A stretch of DNA of 22,551 nt from an uncultured Clostridia bacterium (GCA_949045875.1 CARPYP010000026.1:3735-26285), one strand, 5' to 3'; numbered from the stretch's first letter, positions 14,438 to 22,096 are shown. Notes: generated from the letters alone by a model not told the origin. Made by a program: numbers and translations.

Positions 14438-15068
14438 TGAATTTCCTTGCTATTTCTGGATATAGCTGTTTTGTTATTTGATTTATCACATCTATATCAT
14501 TTATTACCATCATTATTGCTTCTCTTAAATATTGATATCCTTTTATGTGTGCAGGTACTCCTACTTCATGTATTACATTTGTGACTAATGCTTCTAGGTT
14601 GTCTTTGTCACTTCCACCTTTTTCTCTTATATCTATGTATGGTGCTTTTATTTCTCTTGATTGTGTTCCTGTTCTGAATTGTGGTACTTTGTAATTTTTT
14701 ATTTCTTTTATCCTTTTTATTAATAGGTTTATATCAAATGGTTTTACTACATAATAGTTTGCACCTAATTCTATAGCTCTTTGTGTTATTTTGTCTTGTC
14801 CTACTGCTGATAACATTATACATGTTGGTTTTTTTGATATATTTAGTTCTGAGGTTTTCTCTAGCACTCCTAATCCATCTAAGTGTGGCATTATTACATC
14901 TAATAATGCAATGTCTGGTTGTATATCTTCTATTAGTTTTACTGCTTCGTTGCCATCTCTTGCTTGTCCTATTACTTCCATATCCTCCTCTTTTTCAATA
15001 TAACTTTTCAATGTTCTAGCAAATTCTGCGTTATCATCTGCTATTAAAATTTTAGTTTTCTCATTCAC
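14250..15068 (-). CDS. spo0A: Sporulation master regulator Spo0A
   Basis: A 272-aa response regulator. Receiver domain at about residues 5-125 with acidic pair D11-D12, phosphoacceptor D57 (LLDVIMP), S87 and K109. A linker of about 25 aa is followed by the Spo0A C-terminal effector domain (about 150-272) with the TPSRVERAIRHAIEVAW recognition-helix region and FGYTVSASKGKPTNSEFIA. It controls entry to sporulation by binding 0A boxes. The start is GTG at 15068 with AGGAGG 12 bases upstream; the overlapping ATG is out of frame. Codons from about 212 onwards lie in the direct repeat and are supplied by the inserted element. The sequence is otherwise intact, so integration is phenotypically silent for Spo0A. 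Confidence 0.97.
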   Translation of the reverse strand: MNEKTKILIADDNAEFARTLKSYIEKEEDMEVIGQARDGNEAVKLIEDIQPDIALLDVIMPHLDGLGVLEKTSELNISKKPTCIMLSAVGQDKITQRAIELGANYYVVKPFDINLLIKRIKEIKNYKVPQFRTGTQSREIKAPYIDIREKGGSDKDNLEALVTNVIHEVGVPAHIKGYQYLREAIMMVINDIDVINQITKQLYPEIARKFNTTPSRVERAIRHAIEVAWGRGQTDVVESIFGYTVSASKGKPTNSEFIAMISDKLRLELKSA

Positions 15069-15117
15069 TTTTAATTCCTCCTAAGTATTTTTAATTTGTA
15101 AATTTTTTACATTTCCG

Positions 15118-15146
15118 ATTATAGTACTTTTTATTTTACATTGCAA
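15118..15146 (-). promoter_or_regulatory. Sigma-A promoter of spo0A
   Basis: Minus strand TTGCAA (15141-15146), 17-base spacer, TATAAT (15118-15123), about 45 bases before the Shine-Dalgarno. Because no efficient terminator separates spo0A from the integrase, this promoter may also feed integrase expression. Confidence 0.78.
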
Positions 15147-15187
15147 TACCTTTTGGAAAATTTTTCAAGTTATTTTTCTCAAACTAT

Positions 15188-15829
15188 TCATTCTCTTACC
15201 TTTTTCGATATAAACCTCTTTTTTTCAATGTTAATTTCCAAATTCTGCATAACGTTTTTTGGGAGTTCCTGTGTTATTTTTTTATAGTCCTCATTTGATA
15301 ATTCTACAAGAATATTAACATTGTCCAAAAATTCCTTATTTAATATTTTAATGTTGTTTGTTTTTAAAAAATATTCTATTTTTTTTATGTATGCATAAGG
15401 CGACGAAATTCGCACTTCATAGCCATTTTCCCTCTCTACAATTTGATTGTTTTCTATACTTTTTAGTGTTGCTTCTGAATACGCTTTTACTAGTCCTCCT
15501 GTTCCTAATAGTATCCCTCCAAAGTATCTTGTTACTACTACTAAAATGTTTACCATATTATTTTTCTCTAGTATGTTTAATATGGGGGCTCCTGCTGTCC
15601 CACTTGGTTCACCATCATCACTACTTCTTTGAATAATGTTTTCTCCTTCTATTATTCTATATGCAAAACAGTTGTGTCTTGCATCATAATATTTTTTCTT
15701 TATTTCTTTTATTCTATTTTGTACTTCTTCTTCACTTTCTACATACATAAGATTTGCAATGAATTTGGATTTTTTTTCTTCTATTTCTTCACAGTTATTA
15801 TGTTTTATGGTTTTAAAACTTTGTATCAT
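15188..15829 (-). CDS. YigZ/IMPACT family protein
   Basis: A 213-aa protein. The N-terminal UPF0029 domain (about residues 10-125) has the signatures KKSKFIAN, DARHNCFAYR, SSDDGEPSGTAG and VVVTRYFGGILLGTGGLVKAY, and is followed by a C-terminal ferredoxin-like domain (DUF1949 type). Homologues (YigZ, YvyE, eukaryotic IMPACT) interact with translation or act on peptides; the biochemical role is unsettled. AGAGGAATG precedes the ATG. It is co-oriented with spo0A downstream, which has its own promoter. Confidence 0.93.
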   Translation of the reverse strand: MIQSFKTIKHNNCEEIEEKKSKFIANLMYVESEEEVQNRIKEIKKKYYDARHNCFAYRIIEGENIIQRSSDDGEPSGTAGAPILNILEKNNMVNILVVVTRYFGGILLGTGGLVKAYSEATLKSIENNQIVERENGYEVRISSPYAYIKKIEYFLKTNNIKILNKEFLDNVNILVELSNEDYKKITQELPKNVMQNLEINIEKKRFISKKVRE

Positions 15830-15949
15830 GTTTTATATCATTCCTCTCTCTATTCAAATGCCATTGTTTCGTTTCCTGCAATTTGAACCAGCCAACAATG
15901 AATTGCAACTAATTCCTTTTGCACCCCAATAAATTTTACATACCTATAT

Positions 15950-17197
15950 TTAATTTATACCTGCTGTATATCCCGTAGAGTATGCTATTTGAAGATTGAA
16001 TCCCCCTGTATATGCATCTACATCTATTATTTCCCCCGCAAAGTATAGGTTTTTTATTATTTTTGATTCCATAGTTTTTGGGTTTATTTCTTTTGTTGAT
16101 ATTCCTCCTGCTGTTATTATTGCTTCTTCTATAGGCCTAAATCCTGAAATTTCTAACTTAAAGTTTTTTAGTATTTCTACTATTTTTTGTCTTTCTTGTT
16201 TTGTTATTTCGTTTACTTTTTTATTTTGGTCAATACCTAATCTGTCTAGTATTACAGGTATCATTTTTTGTGGTAATAATTTATCTAAACTATTTTTTAC
16301 TTGCTTATTTTTTAATTCATTAAAATCTCTTATAATTCTGTCATCTAGCTTTTCTTTTGCTAGCGCTGGTTTTAAGTCTATGCATAGTGTGATTTTTTTA
16401 TTTTTTATTAGTTCTTCTATATTTTTATATCTTACTAAATGTGCTGACGAACTTATGATTACAGGTCCTGATACTCCAAAGTGTGCAAATAACATTTCTC
16501 CAAAGTCTTCATATATTAATTTATTTTTCTCTGAGTTTATTATTTTTATTCCTACATTTCTTAGACTTAGTCCTTGCATTGCTTTACATTCTTTTTTTTG
16601 ATATATTTCTAATGGTACAAGTGATGGCTTTATTTCATTTATTGTATGTCCTAGTTCTTTTGCCATTTTATATCCTTCTCCTGTTGAGCCTGTTGTTGAA
16701 TATGATTTTCCTCCTGTGGCTAATATTATTTTGTCTCCATATATCTTTTCTTTTTCATTATATATAATTCCTATGGCTTTATTTTCTTTTACTATTATTT
16801 TATTTACTTTTGATTTTAATTTTATTTCTATTTTTAGTTTTTTCATTTTTCTTAATATTGCGTTTAATACATCTTTTGCATTATCTGTTATTGGGAAAAT
16901 TCTGTTTCCTCTTTCTTCTTTTGATTCTAATCCTTCTTCTTTTAATAATTGTATTATGTCTTTATTATTGAAATTATCAAATGCACTATATAGAAATCTT
17001 CCATTTCCTGGTGTGTTATTTATAAATTCTGATATGTCTAGCGAACTTGTAATATTACATCTTCCTTTTCCTGTTATTAATAACTTTTTTCCAAGGCTTT
17101 CATTTTTTTCTAGTATTGTTACTGAATTTCCTTGTTCTGCTGATTTTATCCCTGCTAGCATTCCCGCAGGTCCTCCTCCTATTACTACTGTTTTCAT
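15950..17197 (-). CDS. HI0933/BaiN-family FAD-dependent oxidoreductase
   Basis: A 415-aa flavoprotein. N-terminal GGGPAGMLAGIKSAEQG with VTILEKN binds FAD, LGKKLLITGKGRCNITSS is the hallmark of the HI0933/YhiN/BaiN group, and the C-terminal LYFAGEIIDVDAYTGGFNLQ completes the FAD site. The length matches the family (about 400 aa). Proposed activities range from bile-acid 3-oxo-steroid reduction (BaiN) to tRNA- or ribosome-related roles; the substrate here is unknown. AAGGGGA lies 6 bases before the ATG. It is upstream of yigZ on the same strand. Confidence 0.92.
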   Translation of the reverse strand: MKTVVIGGGPAGMLAGIKSAEQGNSVTILEKNESLGKKLLITGKGRCNITSSLDISEFINNTPGNGRFLYSAFDNFNNKDIIQLLKEEGLESKEERGNRIFPITDNAKDVLNAILRKMKKLKIEIKLKSKVNKIIVKENKAIGIIYNEKEKIYGDKIILATGGKSYSTTGSTGEGYKMAKELGHTINEIKPSLVPLEIYQKKECKAMQGLSLRNVGIKIINSEKNKLIYEDFGEMLFAHFGVSGPVIISSSAHLVRYKNIEELIKNKKITLCIDLKPALAKEKLDDRIIRDFNELKNKQVKNSLDKLLPQKMIPVILDRLGIDQNKKVNEITKQERQKIVEILKNFKLEISGFRPIEEAIITAGGISTKEINPKTMESKIIKNLYFAGEIIDVDAYTGGFNLQIAYSTGYTAGIN

Positions 17198-17267
17198 AAT
17201 TTCCCCTTATAATCTATTATTCATTATTAACTACCCTCTATTTAATGAATATTTAATAATTTTAGAA

Positions 17268-17304
17268 AAATAATTTGGATAGAGTTCCTCTACCCAAATT
17301 ATTT
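17268..17304 (-). terminator. Intrinsic terminator of dacA
   Basis: A 17-bp stem with one mismatch (17268-17284 with 17288-17304, loop TTC). The T-rich 3' end lies on the minus strand. The dacA stop codon is in the 5' arm. Confidence 0.8.
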
Positions 17305-18222
17305 TTCGTTTGTGTCTTTTTCAAATTTTTTCTTTATATTTTCTTTTACTTTTTTTAGATTTTCTTTTTTTCCAACTTTTGTTTCATTTAATCTTTTTGT
17401 TATTATATTTTTTATTAGTATCTTTTTTAATGTGTCTTCTTTTACATCTGCTATTAATGTCCCGTCTTTTGCTATTGATATTTTTCCCGTTTCTTCTGAT
17501 ACTATTACTGCTATTGCATCAGATTCCTTTGATATACCAATACCTGCTCTATGTCTAGTTCCTAATTCTCTTGCTATATCATTATCGTTTGCAAGTGGTA
17601 ACATACATGCTGATGCTGTTATTCTACCTCCACTTATTACAACTGCTCCATCATGTAATGGTGTTTTTGGTGTAAATATATTTACTAACAGTTGTGGTGA
17701 TATTTCTGCATCCATTTTTATTCCTGTTGATATTATGTCTTTTATTTTTATGTCTCTTTCTATTACTATTAGTGCTCCTATTTTATCTTTTGCAAGTTCT
17801 GCTGCTGCAATAGCTACTTTATAGATGTCTTCTTTTGTTTTTGTTGCGAAGTCTTTATCAAGTCCAAAAAATCTTGCTATTTTATTGCTTCCTAATTGTT
17901 CTAATACTCTCCTAAGTTCTGGTTGAAATAATACTACAAATACTAAACCATATGTCATTAATGATGTTAATATATAATTTAATATGTATAAATGACATAT
18001 TGAACTTAGTGCTACTATTACTATTAGTAAAAGTATGCCTTTTAGTAATTGCCATGCCCTAGATTCTTTTACTATTTTAAATACTTTTATTAGTACTAAA
18101 ATAACTATTGATATATCTAAAATAAACATTATTAAATTAAAAGGATTATTTTGTAGTGTTTGAATATAGTTTTCCATATTTATCCAAAAATTGTTGTTTA
18201 TATTTATATTACTTTCAATCAT
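17299..18222 (-). CDS. dacA: Diadenylate cyclase (CdaA/DacA type)
   Basis: A 307-aa membrane enzyme that makes cyclic di-AMP from two ATP, controlling potassium, osmotic and cell-wall homeostasis. Three transmembrane helices (about residues 30-48, 60-78, 82-99) are followed by the DAC domain with the catalytic HDGAVVI (about 195) and GTRHRAGIGI (about 226-235) motifs, and a Lys-rich tail. AGGAG lies 6 bases before the ATG and overlaps the end of the preceding 58-aa gene. In most Firmicutes cdaA is followed by cdaR and glmM. Here a terminator follows immediately, so those partners, if present, are elsewhere. The small membrane protein upstream may be a local partner. Confidence 0.95.
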   Translation of the reverse strand: MIESNININNNFWINMENYIQTLQNNPFNLIMFILDISIVILVLIKVFKIVKESRAWQLLKGILLLIVIVALSSICHLYILNYILTSLMTYGLVFVVLFQPELRRVLEQLGSNKIARFFGLDKDFATKTKEDIYKVAIAAAELAKDKIGALIVIERDIKIKDIISTGIKMDAEISPQLLVNIFTPKTPLHDGAVVISGGRITASACMLPLANDNDIARELGTRHRAGIGISKESDAIAVIVSEETGKISIAKDGTLIADVKEDTLKKILIKNIITKRLNETKVGKKENLKKVKENIKKKFEKDTNEK

Positions 18223-18231
18223 CTACTTCTC

Positions 18232-18408
18232 CTATTTTACCATACTTATTATTGCATATATACATGTTGCTGCTATACCTAATATCATTAGTGCTGCTAG
18301 TATACCAGCTAATATTTTGGTAAATAATTTTGATTTATCTATTTTCTTAACTTTTGAACCTACTCCTTCTCCTTCTGATTTTGTTTTATCAATATTTTTT
18401 TCTGACAT
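18232..18408 (-). CDS. 58-aa single-pass membrane protein co-transcribed with dacA
   Basis: A small protein with a charged N-terminal half (MSEKNIDKTKSEGEG, then VKKIDKSKL) and one transmembrane helix (about residues 29-56, ILAGILAALMILGIAATCIY). AAAGGA lies 11 bases upstream of the ATG. Its stop codon is 9 bases before the dacA start, and its last codons carry the dacA Shine-Dalgarno, so translation is probably coupled. Function unknown; by context it could modulate DacA in the membrane. Confidence 0.78.
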   Translation of the reverse strand: MSEKNIDKTKSEGEGVGSKVKKIDKSKLFTKILAGILAALMILGIAATCIYAIISMVK

Positions 18409-18628
18409 TTTTATTTCATTCCTTTCTTATGTGGTTTTGAAAAGTTTTTTATTTTCTTCTCTTTTCACTTTTGATATATAAGTTTTATATCACAAATGTA
18501 ATTATTTTTCAATATTTTTCGTCACGATTTTCTTATTTTTTCATAATATATATTAAAGCATTACGATAATAAGATTTAGTTTTATTATTGATGTTAATGC
18601 CTATGTAAAAATGAAAGGAAATGATTTT

Positions 18629-19024
18629 ATGGAAATGGATATGACTAAAAAATGTCCTGTAGTAGAGGTTAACGGTTTTATTGAAAAAGGTAAACAATTT
18701 GATTTAGATATAGAGTTACCAGAAGATGAAAGAAATGTAATATATGGTGTTATAAAAGATTCTTGTAATGATCCTGTTGCAGATGCTGTAGTTAAACTTA
18801 TAGAAATATGCTATGAAAAAGGTGAAGAAGTTAGAAAACCTGTATCTCATACTTTTACAGATGAATTTGGTGAATTCGTATTTGGTCCTCTTTGCCCAGA
18901 TAGAAAATATGCTGTTGATATATGGGTTAATAGAACTACCCATTTAAGTTTATACTTTATTTTTTTCCTTTTTTATATAGTTTTCTCTGTTTTTATCAAT
19001 ATTATACATTTCCGTCCACTATAG
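18629..19024 (+). CDS. Carboxypeptidase-regulatory-like protein, 3' end probably replaced
   Basis: Residues about 20-105 form a small beta-sandwich of the carboxypeptidase regulatory-like/Cna-B type (VIYGVIKDSCNDPVADAVVKL, then TFTDEFGEFVFGPLCPDRKYAVDIWVNR), usual in a family of short clostridial cytoplasmic or spore proteins. After WVNR the character changes at once to a hydrophobic tail (HLSLYFIFFLFYIVFSVFI). The DNA there is T-rich and unlike the preceding codons, so the native C-terminus seems to have been swapped at about 18940-18950, probably by prophage insertion. I chose the ATG at 18629 because AAAGGA lies 9 bases upstream; the earlier ATG at 18611 has none. The remaining native 3' end should lie beyond the window. 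Confidence 0.65.
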   Translation: MEMDMTKKCPVVEVNGFIEKGKQFDLDIELPEDERNVIYGVIKDSCNDPVADAVVKLIEICYEKGEEVRKPVSHTFTDEFGEFVFGPLCPDRKYAVDIWVNRTTHLSLYFIFFLFYIVFSVFINIIHFRPL

Positions 19025-19060
19025 TGGAAATCAATCTGTTCCTTATAAGAAACTTTTTTG

Positions 19061-19089
19061 CAATTAAAAAGACTAGCACTAAGCTAGTC
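19061..19089 (-). terminator. Intrinsic terminator, minus strand
   Basis: GACTAGC (19071-19077) pairs with GCTAGTC (19083-19089), followed on the minus strand by TTTTTAATT. A TATAAT lies about 35 bases upstream on the same strand, so a very short RNA may be made here. The interval 19025-19256 holds no convincing ORF. Confidence 0.6.
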
Positions 19090-19148
19090 CTCCCATTATA
19101 TTATATTGGCTCCTTAATATAATTATAGCATATTATGTTAATTATTTG

Positions 19149-19165
19149 TGTCGAAAGGTGTCGAA
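19149..19165 (+). promoter_or_regulatory. Tandem Spo0A-box-like sites
   Basis: Two perfect TGTCGAA heptamers at 19149-19155 and 19159-19165, exactly 10 bases apart. TGTCGAA is the consensus 0A box bound by Spo0A. They lie about 35-50 bases upstream of the -35 of the prophage cargo gene promoter. This is consistent with sporulation control of that gene, but not proof of it. Confidence 0.5.
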
Positions 19166-19199
19166 TATATCGTTGAAACCATTGTTTTTATGAAATATA

Positions 19200-19228
19200 T
19201 TGCAAAGTTCTACAAAATATGGTATATT
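19200..19228 (+). promoter_or_regulatory. Promoter of prophage cargo gene
   Basis: TTGCAA (19200-19205), 17-base spacer, TATATT (19223-19228), followed by AAAGGA and the ATG at 19257. Confidence 0.72.
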
Positions 19229-19256
19229 GTTTTAAAAATGAAAGGATATTAAATAT

Positions 19257-19925
19257 ATGAGTGAATTTGAGATTCTAACTTTACAACAAGCTAATAGAGA
19301 TTTTTGGTTATCAGTGGTTATAGCTATCATATCTTTTTTGTCTGCCTATTTTGTATATAAAGATTATAAAAATAGGAAAAACAAAGAAAGAGCTGAAAAA
19401 TCTATTCAAATAGCTGAAGAATTTGCTAAAAATATTATTGTTCCACTATCATATATAAATTCTATATTTAAAAAATTAGAAATAGATAAATTAATAAACA
19501 AAGTTTCCTTTTTAGATTTTTCAGATTTTGATTGTGAAGAATTAAAAGAGCTTTTTTCTGTACAAGATGTTGCTAATTACCAAGAACTACTAAATAAAAA
19601 TGAATCCTATACAAAGGATAAAGCAATAATTATAAATACATTAAATAGGTTAGAATATTTATGTATGTATGTTGCTACCGAAATAGCTGATGAAAAATAT
19701 ATATACAATTCTTTACATCAACAGTTTTTAAGCGCTATTGCTCTTTTATATTTTGAAATTTCTTTAATAAACACAGACAACAAGGATAAATATTATACCA
19801 ACATAATCCAAGTATACAATTTATGGAAGAATAAATATATAGAATCTATAAAAAATGAACAAAAAATCAAAAAGAAACAAAAAAAGTTAAAAACGAAACT
19901 TCTTCCATCCAGCCCTAAAATATAA
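19257..19925 (+). CDS. Membrane-anchored helical protein, prophage cargo (moron)
   Basis: A 222-aa protein. One N-terminal transmembrane helix (about residues 15-34, FWLSVVIAIISFLSAYFVY) is followed by a Lys/Arg-rich stretch (KDYKNRKNKERAEK) and a long, mostly helical cytoplasmic domain, with a Lys-rich C-terminus (KIKKKQKKLKTKL). The general layout resembles DUF4760-like proteins carried by phages and defence islands; I am not certain of the family. It is a single gene between the lysis cassette and the prophage border, on the opposite strand to the late genes, with its own promoter and terminator: the classic setting of a lysogenic-conversion or superinfection-immunity gene. Confidence 0.65.
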   Translation: MSEFEILTLQQANRDFWLSVVIAIISFLSAYFVYKDYKNRKNKERAEKSIQIAEEFAKNIIVPLSYINSIFKKLEIDKLINKVSFLDFSDFDCEELKELFSVQDVANYQELLNKNESYTKDKAIIINTLNRLEYLCMYVATEIADEKYIYNSLHQQFLSAIALLYFEISLINTDNKDKYYTNIIQVYNLWKNKYIESIKNEQKIKKKQKKLKTKLLPSSPKI

Positions 19926-19959
19926 AATAATTAGCTGTTGTAAAAACAGCTAATTATTT
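19925..19959. terminator. Bidirectional intrinsic terminator
   Basis: A 15-bp perfect stem (19925-19939 with 19945-19959, loop GTAAA) between the plus-strand cargo gene and the minus-strand late operon. Confidence 0.88.
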
Positions 19960-19983
19960 ATTTTATTTATAAAAATGTCGATA

Positions 19984-20070
19984 CTAATCCTTTTTTTTAT
20001 CTTCTTCATATTTTATTATATCTTCTTGCGTAATATCTAAATTTATAGTTTTCATCCAATCTCCATACAT
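19984..20070 (-). CDS. 28-aa acidic small ORF at end of lysis operon
   Basis: MYGDWMKTINLD then TQEDIIKYEEDKKKD, with a strong AGGAGG 8 bases upstream of the ATG. It lies 102 bases after the endolysin stop and before the terminator. It is short, but the good ribosome binding site and amphipathic composition suggest it is translated. Function unknown. Confidence 0.5.
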   Translation of the reverse strand: MYGDWMKTINLDITQEDIIKYEEDKKKD

Positions 20071-20172
20071 AATATCTACCTCCTAACTATATATTGCTTA
20101 TATATAGTATCAATATTATATAGCTTCTTTTATAAAAAGTCAATCATTTTCACTTTTATTTTATAATAAATT

Positions 20173-20790
20173 TTATTTGATGTCAATATGTACTACATTT
20201 CTCATGTTAGTATTATTTGTATAAGTATATCTCGCTCTACCACTTGCTACATATTCTTTGCATTTTGCAAGTACTCTAGCTTTGTCTACATTTGCTACTT
20301 TTATGTCTGACGCTTTTCCTGAGATGTGTCTTGAATTTGATACAGATCCTGATACCCTAGTGTTATGCTTTTTACATCTACAGCCACTTGTGACAATAAC
20401 AGGTTGTCCGAAATAATCTCTAATCTCGTCTAATATTTTAACTAGATTTAAGTTTATATCTGCAAATCCACAACCACACTTACAAGCAAATTCTGACTGT
20501 TTAAAGTGTTTTATATCGTTCCAAGATAATTGTTTATTATCTCTTGCATTTACTGTATTTGGTCCTGCTATTCCATCTGCTACAACTCCTAATTTTATTT
20601 GCTCTGATTTTATTACTTCAATTAATTTTACGTCCGTTTTTGCTCCATATATTCCATCTACGACTAAGCCATAATTTCTTTGAAACTCCTCTATTGCCCC
20701 TATTGTTCCATTTCCTGCTATGCCATCTATTGCACCACCATAGTAACCTAAAAATCTTAGGTTCATTTGTCTCTGTTTTATATTTAACAT
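20173..20790 (-). CDS. Phage endolysin: peptidoglycan-binding repeats plus M15 peptidase
   Basis: A 205-aa lysis enzyme. Two tandem PG_binding_1-type repeats (about residues 3-45 with FLGYYGGAIDGIAGNGT, and about 46-80 with VVADGIAGPNT) precede a peptidase M15A domain (about 85-205). The zinc ligands are in SRHISGKASDIK (His, Asp) and in the C-terminal VVHIDI (His). It would cleave stem-peptide bonds in the cell wall at the end of the lytic cycle. There is no signal peptide, so export depends on the holin. The start at 20790 has GAGGAGG 10 bases upstream, within the last codons of the holin gene (1-base gap), so translation is probably coupled. Confidence 0.92.
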   Translation of the reverse strand: MLNIKQRQMNLRFLGYYGGAIDGIAGNGTIGAIEEFQRNYGLVVDGIYGAKTDVKLIEVIKSEQIKLGVVADGIAGPNTVNARDNKQLSWNDIKHFKQSEFACKCGCGFADINLNLVKILDEIRDYFGQPVIVTSGCRCKKHNTRVSGSVSNSRHISGKASDIKVANVDKARVLAKCKEYVASGRARYTYTNNTNMRNVVHIDIK

Positions 20791-20791
20791 C

Positions 20792-20998
20792 TTATTTTTC
20801 CTCCTCATTCTTAATATTTTCGCTTGTACTGTCTTTTTTATCTTTAGTAAAGAAGAATGTTATTATCGAACCGAATGCGGTGCTAAACAACATTAATACT
20901 TCTTTGTTTACTTCTATTGGTACAAATAGTAACAATATCATACCAACTGTCATTGCAACAGTTACAAAACTTTTTAAATCACTCCACGCTTGTTTCAT
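20792..20998 (-). CDS. Phage holin
   Basis: A 68-aa protein with two hydrophobic helices (about residues 11-27, FVTVAMTVGMILLLFVP, and about 30-48, VLMLFSTAFGSIITFFF) followed by a charged tail (TKDKKDSTSENIKNEEEK). The turn-linked two-helix form and position directly before the endolysin are those of phage holins. I chose the ATG at 20996-20998, which has AAAGGAA 8 bases upstream, over the longer frame that runs into the preceding gene. Confidence 0.85.
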   Translation of the reverse strand: MKQAWSDLKSFVTVAMTVGMILLLFVPIEVNKEVLMLFSTAFGSIITFFFTKDKKDSTSENIKNEEEK

Positions 20999-21018
20999 AA
21001 TTTTATTTTCCTTTCTAC

Positions 21019-21441
21019 TTATAAAAATTTTGATATTCCTAAAATGCTTGCAACTATTGTTAAAATAGCCACAAGCACCCAAGAAAATATTTGTTTTTTA
21101 GATGTTCTCCAATTTTCTGCATCTTTTAATACTGTTTCTTTTTCTATTTTACTGTCTAATTTTTCATACTTCTTTTCTAACTCATTATACTTTTCTTTTA
21201 GTATTTCTGTTTCTTTGTTATTTGCTGTGTTACTTCTCATTATAGCTTCTTTAAAGTTTATACTTGTTGCTTTTAAGTCTTCTGCTATATTCTTTATTTG
21301 TTCTATTGTTATTGATAAAGACTTGTCTATACTGTTTGTAACTTGCTCGTTTTTATCAAGTCTTTTCTCTGCTTCATTAAGTCTTTTTGTGTTTGATTTT
21401 GTTCGTTCTTCTAATGCAATTAGTCGCTCAGATATTTCCAT
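21019..21441 (-). CDS. XhlA-like hemolysin/lysis-associated protein
   Basis: A 140-aa protein. A long coiled coil (about residues 5-110, rich in Glu, Lys, Asn) is followed by a C-terminal transmembrane helix (about 117-137, QIFSWVLVAILTIVASILGI). It is similar in layout to Bacillus XhlA, which sits at the membrane and works with the holin in lysis. GAGGAA lies upstream. It is located between xkdX and the holin, as in PBSX-type clusters. It is longer than typical XhlA (about 90 aa). Confidence 0.8.
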   Translation of the reverse strand: MEISERLIALEERTKSNTKRLNEAEKRLDKNEQVTNSIDKSLSITIEQIKNIAEDLKATSINFKEAIMRSNTANNKETEILKEKYNELEKKYEKLDSKIEKETVLKDAENWRTSKKQIFSWVLVAILTIVASILGISKFL

Positions 21442-21444
21442 CTA

Positions 21445-21552
21445 CTATTCCTCGCTTTCCAGTAAAATCTGTACTTCTTCTTTGTATTTTTCGGGTACAT
21501 CTTCAATAGTTTTAAGTCCTTTTTGAATTAATCTATAATATATTGTTGCCAT
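21445..21552 (-). CDS. XkdX-family phage protein (35 aa)
   Basis: A short protein MATIYYRLIQKGLKTIEDVP... with the YxLIxxGxxTIEDVPxxxxxEV pattern of XkdX proteins, small phage proteins of unknown function found between tail-fibre and lysis genes. GAGGTG lies 8 bases before the ATG. It is packed tightly between neighbours (3 bases on each side). Confidence 0.88.
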   Translation of the reverse strand: MATIYYRLIQKGLKTIEDVPEKYKEEVQILLESEE

Positions 21553-21555
21553 TTG

Positions 21556-21930
21556 CTACACCTCGCTTTCAGACAATTCTGACATTTCTATCATTGCAAG
21601 CTGTATTTCTGTTATTTGCTCTGCTAAATCTTCTTTTTCTTTTGTTAGTGTTTTTACTTGTTCTTTTAAATCTTGCATTTCTTTTTCTTCATTATAAGGC
21701 TCTACATAATTTTCATTCTTGTAGAAGCCTTTTTCTTCTGTATAACAGTATTTTGCTATTTCTACTTCTCCTGGTATTTCTTCTACCTCATATACATTTA
21801 TCTTTTCATCTGGTCCATATGCGATTGCACGATTATTATCTACATTGATGTTTCTATGCTCCTCATCTAATTCATAAGTATTAGATATTTCTATAATTTC
21901 ATTGTTTTTGTTTGTTAAAACATATTTCAT
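21556..21930 (-). CDS. Phage tail-region protein (XkdW-like position)
   Basis: A 124-aa acidic protein. The N-terminal part is beta-rich (MKYVLTNKNNEIIEIS... VYEVEEIPGEVEIAKYCYTEEKGFY, about residues 1-72) and the C-terminal half is a coiled coil (EEKEMQDLKEQVKTLTKEKEDL..., about 80-120). It occupies the place of XkdW or tail-fibre-associated proteins directly upstream of xkdX. AAAGGA lies upstream of the ATG. Exact family not certain. Confidence 0.75.
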   Translation of the reverse strand: MKYVLTNKNNEIIEISNTYELDEEHRNINVDNNRAIAYGPDEKINVYEVEEIPGEVEIAKYCYTEEKGFYKNENYVEPYNEEKEMQDLKEQVKTLTKEKEDLAEQITEIQLAMIEMSELSESEV

Positions 21931-21950
21931 TTTTAATCATTCCTTTCTTA

Positions 21951-21979
21951 TTGCTTATTTTAAATATTTACTATATAAT
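21951..21979 (+). promoter_or_regulatory. Promoter of Fst-like toxin mRNA (RNA I)
   Basis: TTGCTT (21951-21956), 17-base spacer, TATAAT (21974-21979). It reads rightwards against the phage late genes. Confidence 0.75.
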
Positions 21980-21985
21980 AAATTT

Positions 21986-22001
21986 GTTCATTTTTTATTC
22001 T
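21986..22001 (+). repeat. Direct repeat DRa in RNA I leader
   Basis: GTTCATTTTTTATTCT, identical to 22166-22181. It is at the very 5' end of the predicted RNA I, just before its Shine-Dalgarno. The opposing RNA II contains the complement of the second copy and so could pair here. Confidence 0.75.
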
Positions 22002-22023
22002 ACCTCCTAGGAAGGAGAAAAAA

Positions 22024-22089
22024 ATGAATAATTTACTTAAACTTATTGTATTAATCATAATTGCGTATATCTTAGATATGTTTGATTAG
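22024..22089 (+). CDS. 21-aa hydrophobic toxin-like peptide (Fst/par-like locus)
   Basis: MNNLLKLIVLIIIAYILDMF plus a final Asp: one short membrane helix with an acidic end. AAGGAG lies 7 bases before the ATG. It has its own promoter (21951-21979) and terminator (22097-22123). An opposing short RNA shares 16-base direct repeats with its leader, which is the arrangement of Fst-type type I toxin/antitoxin loci, although the peptide is shorter than Fst (about 33 aa). It is located inside the late-gene block of the prophage. The role is inferred from architecture. Confidence 0.62.
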   Translation: MNNLLKLIVLIIIAYILDMFD

Positions 22090-22096
22090 TACATAA

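Noticed and set aside
14250..15068. Loss of Spo0A function by element insertion
   Set aside because: The right repeat restores the complete C-terminal domain in frame, with all expected motifs, so the gene appears functional.
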